In this document: positions 46,156-51,362 of the stretch, in pieces
How positions within the stretch are numbered: position 1 is the first letter of the stretch
Layout: each line of letters begins with the position of its first letter
Assembly (NCBI GenBank): GCA_015521465.1
Contig: WAOD01000053.1
Location: 1 to 51,362 of the forward strand
DNA length: 51,362 nt
Direction: 5' to 3'
Source of the DNA: DHVE2 group archaeon
GTDB taxonomy: Archaea; Thermoplasmatota; Thermoplasmata; Thermoplasmatales; Aciduliprofundaceae
Position numbers and translations under genes: made by a program
Notes under the pieces: generated by a model
The model's input: only the letters and a program-made list of their open reading frames with translations
Databases searched by the model: none
What the model was told of the DNA's origin: nothing

Positions 46156-46614
46156 TCACCAACCGCCGCGTCCCATTCCTCTGCCTCTACCCATACCTCG
46201 GCCCATGCCGCGACCTCCTCCCATTCCTCTGCCGCCGCCCATGCCACGGCCGGCACCCATACCTCCCTGGGGGTTAATTTCTGGAAGCTCTCCGCGGATT
46301 AGTTTCTGCACCGCGTCCCCAATTTTCATGCCAGGAGCGGCGTACATTCTCACGCCGGCCATGCGGAATACCTCTCCAGAATTTGGGCCTACAGAGCTCG
46401 AAATTACCGCGTTGCACCCCTCGTTTATAACGGTTTGCGCCGCCTGAATTCCCGCACCTCCAGACGCTTGAGCTCCTGGATTTGCAATCACGTAAACGTT
46501 TTTTATCTCTGTGCTTCCCACTTCCACAACAGTAAAAGCCGAGCACCTTCCGAACACGGAGCTTACCATATCCTCAAGTCCTCCACTTGTCTCCGATGCA
46601 ATGCATATCTTCAT
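46156..46614 (-). CDS. NifX/NifB-type Fe-Mo cofactor-binding protein with Gly/Arg/Met-rich tail
   Basis: 152 residues. The first ~105 form the dinitrogenase-iron-molybdenum cofactor fold (MTH1175-like): MKICIASETSGGLEDMVSSVFGRCSAFTVVEV, NPGAQASGGAGIQAAQTVI and the end DAVQKLIRGEL. The final ~40 residues are a low-complexity repeat of GRGMGG and GRGMGR units ending GGW. No nitrogenase genes are present, so a general iron-sulfur or metal-carrying role with the MinD/ferredoxin pair is more likely. ATG 46614 has GGTGATTAGC before it. It is the first gene of the operon. Confidence 0.85.
   Translation of the reverse strand: MKICIASETSGGLEDMVSSVFGRCSAFTVVEVGSTEIKNVYVIANPGAQASGGAGIQAAQTVINEGCNAVISSSVGPNSGEVFRMAGVRMYAAPGMKIGDAVQKLIRGELPEINPQGGMGAGRGMGGGRGMGGGRGMGRGMGRGRGMGRGGW
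46168..46256 (-). repeat. Low-complexity tandem repeat encoding (G/R)GRGM units
   Basis: Imperfect short repeats of the type GGCATGGGCGGCGGCAGAGG coding for Gly-Arg-Gly-Met runs at the 3' end of the NifX-like gene. Locally very G+C-rich compared with its neighbours. Confidence 0.7.
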
Positions 46615-46676
46615 GCTAATCACCGCAGTTCGCATATCTGTTCAAGATAAAAAGGTTTTTGGACGATTTTGTCCAA

Positions 46677-47189
46677 TCACTCATCATCGCTCTGTGCCAG
46701 AGCCTTCAATCTTGATATGCCATCTATTTCTTTTATGGTTTCAACTACTTTTTCAGGTACCAGATGTTCCCAGTTCTCCCCTAACATTATGCGTCTGCGC
46801 ACCTCCTTGCCCGAGTATTTGGAGCGGTCGTAAAAAGGCGGAGTTTCTACCTTATATCCTCTCTCGTAGAATAGGCGCTTTGTGAGCGGGTTGTTGGCGA
46901 AAACCACGTCGAATGGAGGTGCTATTGACTCCACGTGGGATACCCATATTGAGTTACGGTGCAGGTCTTCAATGGGTACTAAATAGTAGTTATGTATCCC
47001 TGCATCTTCCAGGCTCCTGGAAATCATGAGGTGGCGCTCTCCTGCGGTAAAAGGGTCGTTAATTGTGTGCGAGTACTGAGCGCTGCCTATTCCTATTATT
47101 AGCGCCCGGTATTTTGAAACTATGTACTTTACCACTTCCATGTGCCCGTTGTGAAATGGCTGGAACCTACCTATAAGCAATGCTCTCAT
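46677..47189 (-). CDS. nadM: Nicotinamide-nucleotide adenylyltransferase, archaeal
   Basis: Makes NAD from NMN and ATP. 170 residues with the HxGH motif in LIGRFQPFHNGHMEVVKYI, GSAQYSHTINDPFTAGERHLMI, and the ISSTxxR-equivalent SKYSGKEVRRRIMLGENW. Typical archaeal NadM length. A TATA box (TTTATTTTAA) is centred about 25 nt before the ATG, so it is leaderless and transcribed divergently from the cas operon. Confidence 0.95.
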   Translation of the reverse strand: MRALLIGRFQPFHNGHMEVVKYIVSKYRALIIGIGSAQYSHTINDPFTAGERHLMISRSLEDAGIHNYYLVPIEDLHRNSIWVSHVESIAPPFDVVFANNPLTKRLFYERGYKVETPPFYDRSKYSGKEVRRRIMLGENWEHLVPEKVVETIKEIDGISRLKALAQSDDE

Positions 47190-47208
47190 AACTCTGTGTA
47201 TGCGGTGC

Positions 47209-47218
47209 TTAAAATAAA
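47209..47218 (-). promoter_or_regulatory. TATA box of nadM
   Basis: TTTATTTTAA on the minus strand, centred about 25 nt before ATG 47189. Confidence 0.5.
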
Positions 47219-47265
47219 TGTTTCTCTAAATGAATTAGAGCTTGTTTTCGAATGTTCGGAGTGAG

Positions 47266-47275
47266 ATTTATATAA
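47266..47275 (+). promoter_or_regulatory. TATA box of the cas operon
   Basis: ATTTATATAA centred about 26 nt before ATG 47297 of cas6. It supports that start over TTG 47294 and predicts a leaderless mRNA. Confidence 0.55.
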
Positions 47276-47296
47276 TATCTATGTCTCCTTTTCTTG

Positions 47297-48013
47297 ATGA
47301 GGGTGCTGTTGAGATTTGAATCTGCGAGACATGTTTCGTTCAGCAAGATAAACAAGCACACAATACAGGGGATGTTGTACTCATTTCTTAAAGGCACACG
47401 GTACGAAGAATTGCACAGAAAGAGAGGATTCAAGTTTTTCTCATTTTCCGACATTTTTCCTGCGAATGATTTTTACCCGGGCAAGAAGAAAACGCTGATA
47501 GTGTCCTCGCCTAACTATGGCCTAATAAACACGTGGTATCATCAATTTAAGAGAAGTAGATATTTGTATCTGTCGGATGAGGCTTTCAAAATACACGAGG
47601 TGAAAAAATTCAGTTTGCCTCTGAAAAATGTTTTCGAGACTGGCAGTCCGGTTGTTCTTTACAAAGATAATACGCAGGGTACATACCTCTCTTTCAAGAG
47701 AAACGATGATTTGCGCTTTTTTCTCACTCGCCTGAAAGAAAATGCGGTCAAGAAATACAACGCTTTCTACGATGATGAATTTGAGATAGAAGAGCCGCTC
47801 TTCGATGTGATGCAATTCCGAAAAGAAGTTGTGGTAAATCTAAAAAAGGAAGAGGATGAATTTGCCATAATAGGCTCAATGTGGAAATCAATGAAAAAAT
47901 TATATGTTGATAAAGATAACAGAAAGTTTTATAAGTTTCTAATGGATACTGGTTTGGGGGAGAAGAACTCGCTGGGGTTTGGGTTTGTGAATCCCAAGAA
48001 GGAGGGAAAGTGA
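47297..48013 (+). CDS. cas6: CRISPR-associated endoribonuclease Cas6
   Basis: Cuts the pre-crRNA repeat. 238 residues with a RAMP fold: N-terminal RVLLRFESARHVSFSKINKHTIQGMLYSFL, middle strands KTLIVSSPNYGLI, and the diagnostic C-terminal glycine-rich loop GLGEKNSLGFGFV. The His residues in the first 25 positions are candidate catalytic residues. First gene of a type I-B-like operon; cas8b follows with a 3-nt overlap. Confidence 0.92.
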   Translation: MRVLLRFESARHVSFSKINKHTIQGMLYSFLKGTRYEELHRKRGFKFFSFSDIFPANDFYPGKKKTLIVSSPNYGLINTWYHQFKRSRYLYLSDEAFKIHEVKKFSLPLKNVFETGSPVVLYKDNTQGTYLSFKRNDDLRFFLTRLKENAVKKYNAFYDDEFEIEEPLFDVMQFRKEVVVNLKKEEDEFAIIGSMWKSMKKLYVDKDNRKFYKFLMDTGLGEKNSLGFGFVNPKKEGK

Positions 48014-49845
48014 TGCTTAGGGAGATATATGAAATAGGAAAAACAATCGTTGAAGAGGGAAAAATTAAACCTGAGGAGCAGTTTGTAGACAAAGCCAAAT
48101 TGAATAAGAAAACTAAATTTGTTCTATATATAGTGTTTAAGGTTGAAAATGATGAGTTTAAATATGAAACAATAGATGTGGAAGAATATGAAGAGAGAAA
48201 AGGAGTAAGTGCATTGTACAAAAGAGGTAGTTCGCGAGGAACAGATATTACTCCTTCTTCAATAATTACAAAAGATGTTGTCAAAACATTTGAAAACAAA
48301 ATATTGTTGTGGTTTAAAAATAATAAGGAGGAAGATGAACTCTTCAAGAATATATATATGGCAATACTTGACGATAAAGAGAAAATAGAAGATGAGCTTT
48401 CGAAAAAATACGAGAGTATTGAAAAAGCTAACCGTCAGAATGTTCTGCTAACTCTTAAAATAATAGATGGTGATAAAAAATATATGAGTGATTATGAGAT
48501 TTTTAGGAAAAAACTTCTGGAAAACTCAAAGCAGAAGTATTATTATCTTTCAAGTATGGGTGAATCCAAGGGCGAGGGTACATGCTATCTCTGTGGAAAA
48601 CAAAAGGAAGTGTACGGCTTTGTTCTCCCCGCGTTTGGTTTTTCATTCTCAACGGCGGATAAGCCAGGATTTGTTCCGGGATTTAATCAAGAATGGATGT
48701 GGAAGGAGATACCCATATGCGAAGATTGCGCAGTCACTCTGGAAGTGGGTAAGAAGTATTTAGATGAGAATTTATCTTACGGGTTTTATGGTAACAAATA
48801 CTATGTGATTCCTCAAGTAGTTCTCCCAGAAAAATCAAAGGAAGTTTTATCTGAGATAATGGATACTATTGAAAGGTATAAGGGTAAAGGATATCAGCAG
48901 GGACTCGTTGCAGATGAAGACGATATGGTTGATATTGCAATGGATATGGGTAATATTTTAAAGCTCACATTTATTTTTTATCAATCTAAGCAGAGCAGAA
49001 TGTTGGTGTTAAATTATATTGAGAATGTGCTTCCTTCGCACATGCGACAAATTTATGAGGCAGAGAAAAATGTAAAATCAGTTTATGATGAAGATTTTGT
49101 AAAATCATTGTTTGGTGAAAATGCAGAAGGCGATTTTGTGGCTTATCGCAAGAACAAGATGAAAAATGAGAAGAGTGGAATGAACAACTGGTACATTGCA
49201 TTTGGGAGGAGATTCTTCTCTGGAAATAAAGAGTTTCTAAACTATGTGGGTAATGTACTCTCTGGAAAGCCAATTGATAGGAGGTACTTAATTGCAAGAT
49301 TTTTAGATGCGTTCCGGAAAGAATTCAAAAATGGAAATGATTTTGCATTTAAAATGAGGGCAGTAGAAGCAATGATGATTTACGATTTCTTAAGAGAGAT
49401 GAATTTGATAAGAGGTGAGTTTATGACAGAAGAAAGTGAAGAAAAGATGAAAATAAGCACAGAAAAAATAGAGGAATTTTTTGAGGAGAGAAAGAGCACA
49501 TTCGCAAGCGACGAAGCAAAGGCCGCGTTTTTAGTGGGCGCTTTGGTGAACTATGTACTGCAAATTCAGCGTAAAGAACGGGGTTTAGGATATGGTGACG
49601 AACCGTTTCGAGCAAAGCTCTATGGATTGAATATAGACGAGAAAAAATTAAGGAAAATATTCACCGAAGCCGTGGAAAAACTTAGTGAATACAAGAGAGG
49701 AAGTAAAATAGAGAGTGTAGCAGCAGATTATCTCAGCAGAGCGGGCAATGGCTGGAAGATGAACAGAGATGACATAAGTTATTACTTCTCTCTGGGCTTA
49801 GTTTTAGGAGCAAATCTTTTCTGGGAAAAAGAAGAAAATAATTAA
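48013..49845 (+). CDS. cas8b: Type I-B CRISPR large subunit Cas8b (Csh1/TM1802-like)
   Basis: Large subunit of the Cascade complex, expected to recognise the PAM. 610 residues. A zinc-finger-like CYLCGKQKEVYG near residue 195 pairs with IPICEDCAVTLEVGKKYL near 235. The TM1802-type helical C-terminus follows (YLIARFLDAFRKEF, AAFLVGALVNYVLQIQRKERG, YYFSLGLVLGANLF). GGAGGG is 6 nt before ATG 48013. The sequence has few strong motifs, as usual for Cas8; context strongly supports the call. Confidence 0.88.
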   Translation: MLREIYEIGKTIVEEGKIKPEEQFVDKAKLNKKTKFVLYIVFKVENDEFKYETIDVEEYEERKGVSALYKRGSSRGTDITPSSIITKDVVKTFENKILLWFKNNKEEDELFKNIYMAILDDKEKIEDELSKKYESIEKANRQNVLLTLKIIDGDKKYMSDYEIFRKKLLENSKQKYYYLSSMGESKGEGTCYLCGKQKEVYGFVLPAFGFSFSTADKPGFVPGFNQEWMWKEIPICEDCAVTLEVGKKYLDENLSYGFYGNKYYVIPQVVLPEKSKEVLSEIMDTIERYKGKGYQQGLVADEDDMVDIAMDMGNILKLTFIFYQSKQSRMLVLNYIENVLPSHMRQIYEAEKNVKSVYDEDFVKSLFGENAEGDFVAYRKNKMKNEKSGMNNWYIAFGRRFFSGNKEFLNYVGNVLSGKPIDRRYLIARFLDAFRKEFKNGNDFAFKMRAVEAMMIYDFLREMNLIRGEFMTEESEEKMKISTEKIEEFFEERKSTFASDEAKAAFLVGALVNYVLQIQRKERGLGYGDEPFRAKLYGLNIDEKKLRKIFTEAVEKLSEYKRGSKIESVAADYLSRAGNGWKMNRDDISYYFSLGLVLGANLFWEKEENN

Positions 49846-49857
49846 GGAGGTGAAAAA

Positions 49858-50832
49858 ATGGTAGTGAATAAAAGATCTGAGATAGTGTTTCTCTATGATA
49901 TAAAGGATGCAAACCCGAACGGCGATCCTCTGGAAGAGAACAAGCCGAGGATAGACGAAGATACCGAGACAAACATAGTGACAGATGTGAGATTGAAGAG
50001 GACTATAAGAGATTATTTGCACGATTACAAAGGATACAATGGAAAGAATGGTAAGGATATATTTGTTAGGGAAATAAAAGATGAAGAAGGAAAAATCCAA
50101 GATGCAAAAGCAAGAGCCAAGGATTTTGAAAACGATCCTGAGAGAATATTAAGCGAATGTATTGATGTGCGCCTCTTCGGAGGAACGATACCAATAACTA
50201 TTCTTAAGAAAAATAAGAAGGGAGAAGACAAGGAGGCAGGAAGTTCAATAACCCTAACCGGTCCGGTACAGTTCCGTTTTGGGCGCTCACTTCATAGGGT
50301 TGAGATGAAACACATAAAAGGAACCGGTGCGTTTGCATCTGGGGAAGGGAAAGAGAAAAAAACATTTAGAGAGGAGTATATTCTCCCGTATTCTCTAATA
50401 GCCTTTTATGGTATTGTTAATGAGAACAGTGCAAAGTACACAAATTTGACCGATGAAGATGTAGATGAGATGTTGGAGGCCATGTGGAATGGAACAAAGA
50501 ATCTGGTTACGAGAACAAAGGTTGGCCAAATGCCTAGGTTTTTGCTCAGGGTAATTTACAAGGAGGACAACTATCACATAGGTGATTTAGATAAGAAGAT
50601 ATATCTTCTCAAGTCTAAGGACGATAAGGAACTGAGACATATAAGCGATTTTAAGATAGATTTGACTGCACTCCACGAAGCGCTTATGCGAGAGAAGGAT
50701 AAAATTGAAAAGGTTGAGATTGAGGCAAATGAAGATGCAGTATTCCAAATAGGCAGTGAAGATTATAAAGGAAGAGAAGTAATAAATGGCTTTAAAGATG
50801 TCAATGGTGTTCTAAAGGAATTGGACAGGTGA
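49858..50832 (+). CDS. cas7: Type I-B Cascade backbone Cas7 (Csh2-like)
   Basis: Forms the helical crRNA-binding backbone. 324 residues of the Csh2/Cst2 RAMP group: SEIVFLYDIKDANPNGDPLEENKPRID at the N-terminus, TDVRLKRTIRDYL, CIDVRLFGGTIPI and SSITLTGPVQFRFGRSLHRVE. GGAGGTGA 6 nt before the ATG gives strong translation, as expected for the most abundant subunit. Confidence 0.94.
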   Translation: MVVNKRSEIVFLYDIKDANPNGDPLEENKPRIDEDTETNIVTDVRLKRTIRDYLHDYKGYNGKNGKDIFVREIKDEEGKIQDAKARAKDFENDPERILSECIDVRLFGGTIPITILKKNKKGEDKEAGSSITLTGPVQFRFGRSLHRVEMKHIKGTGAFASGEGKEKKTFREEYILPYSLIAFYGIVNENSAKYTNLTDEDVDEMLEAMWNGTKNLVTRTKVGQMPRFLLRVIYKEDNYHIGDLDKKIYLLKSKDDKELRHISDFKIDLTALHEALMREKDKIEKVEIEANEDAVFQIGSEDYKGREVINGFKDVNGVLKELDR

Positions 50833-50838
50833 TGGGCA

Positions 50839-51362
50839 ATGAATGCCCCAGCAGAGATGAAAATGGCGGTATTTAACATATGGAGTGACTACGGGCACTT
50901 TAGGAGAGGATACACCACAACCTCTCCATTAACCTATCCTTTCCCATCAAGAACAGCCATAGCGGGAATGGTTGCAGCGGTTTTGGGCATGGAGAGGGAT
51001 TCATATTATGATATTTTAGGAGAAAACAACAGTTTATTTGCTCTTCAGATACTCAATCCTATAAAAAAGGTTACAATGAATCAAAATTTAGTAGATACTA
51101 AAACAGGTTATTTTCTTTGGGATAATAATGGACAGAGAACGCAGATTCCTTTTGAATATTTGAAAAATCCAAAATACAGAATATTTGTTTGGATTAAGGA
51201 TAGTGGACTTTTTGAGAAACTTTGTGAATTTGTAAAAAATAGAAAAAATGTATTTACGCTGTACATGGGTATATCCGAGCACATAGCGCAATTTGCACCA
51301 TATAAAGGAGGGTGCGTGAATTTTGTTAGAAAAGAAACAAATGAGAATGTTAAAATAAATAC
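50839..51362 (+). CDS. cas5: Type I-B Cas5, partial at window end
   Basis: 174 codons visible, no stop before the window end, so it is missing from the ORF track. The Cas5 N-terminal signature is clear: FNIWSDYGHFRRGYTTTSP, then LTYPFPSRTAIAGMVAAVLG. Cas5 caps the 5' handle end of the crRNA in Cascade. GGTGAT about 5 nt upstream supports ATG 50839; ATG 50857 is an alternative start. cas3, cas4, cas1 and cas2 would be expected downstream. Confidence 0.9.
   Translation, partial: MNAPAEMKMAVFNIWSDYGHFRRGYTTTSPLTYPFPSRTAIAGMVAAVLGMERDSYYDILGENNSLFALQILNPIKKVTMNQNLVDTKTGYFLWDNNGQRTQIPFEYLKNPKYRIFVWIKDSGLFEKLCEFVKNRKNVFTLYMGISEHIAQFAPYKGGCVNFVRKETNENVKIN

Noticed and set aside
46168-46256. Possible CRISPR-like or intergenic repeat array
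   Set aside because: The repeats are in frame, imperfect and code for the Gly/Arg/Met tail of the NifX-like protein; there are no spacers.
47190-47296. Possible CRISPR leader or array between nadM and cas6
   Set aside because: Only two divergent promoters fit here; no direct repeats are seen.

Overview
This window is archaeal chromosomal DNA. The evidence is a full archaeal-type ribosomal-protein/secY super-operon, Hel308, RNase P protein Rpp29, CheF, Cbf5, NadM, archaeal adenylate kinase, DUF106 and CoaD-type PPAT genes, a tRNA without encoded CCA, and TATA boxes about 26 nt upstream of (often leaderless) start codons. A bacterial-type DNA gyrase B subunit, together with FtsZ, an archaeal prepilin peptidase and moderate A+T content, suggests a euryarchaeon of the Thermoplasmatota. 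An Aciduliprofundum-like (DHVE2) anaerobe is my best guess; this is inference from gene content only.

Layout. 1-5.4 kb: the edge of an EVE-like gene, thiD, a TatD-like hydrolase, a secreted beta-propeller-like repeat protein, tRNA-Arg(GCG) and pyruvate kinase. 5.5-13.5 kb: cysS converges on a probable gyrB-nitrilase-thioesterase-PAS/GAF operon, which is divergent from hel308. 13.5-22.7 kb: a C25-like/NosD surface protein, an SPL-type radical SAM protein, a response regulator-CheF pair, a HAD protein, a TtuA-type tRNA thiolase, a frameshifted membrane protein, a 127-aa unknown plus CBS protein, a prepilin peptidase and a GNAT. 22.8-24.2 kb: ftsZ, then a highly structured untranslated leader. 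24.2-39.9 kb: one tightly packed operon of 23 ribosomal proteins with rnp1, secY, adkA, DUF106, cmk and cbf5, most genes overlapping or abutting and most preceded by a GAGGTGA-type ribosome binding site. 40-47.2 kb: an M20 peptidase, an AsdA-like aminotransferase, then a minus-strand group: nadM; a NifX-like protein, two MinD/ferredoxin ATPases and a Panacea-like protein; and a Zn-ribbon protein with a PPAT-ITPase fusion. 47.3 kb to the end: the start of a type I-B CRISPR-Cas operon (cas6-cas8b-cas7-cas5, cut by the window end).

Functional themes. The central block couples translation (ribosome, RNase P, Cbf5) with membrane protein export and insertion (SecY, DUF106). The NifX/MinD-ferredoxin block looks like an Fe-S or metal-cofactor handling unit. 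The response regulator, CheF and prepilin peptidase point to archaellum or pilus biology. The most novel-looking items are the switch-like RNA leader in front of the ribosomal operon, SecY with an extra N-terminal membrane hairpin, the response regulator with a new C-terminal domain beside CheF, a PAS/GAF kinase-like protein without phospho-acceptor His or ATPase, and the caspase-fold/beta-helix surface protein. Several starts were moved from the supplied ORF track on the basis of SD or TATA spacing; these are stated per gene.
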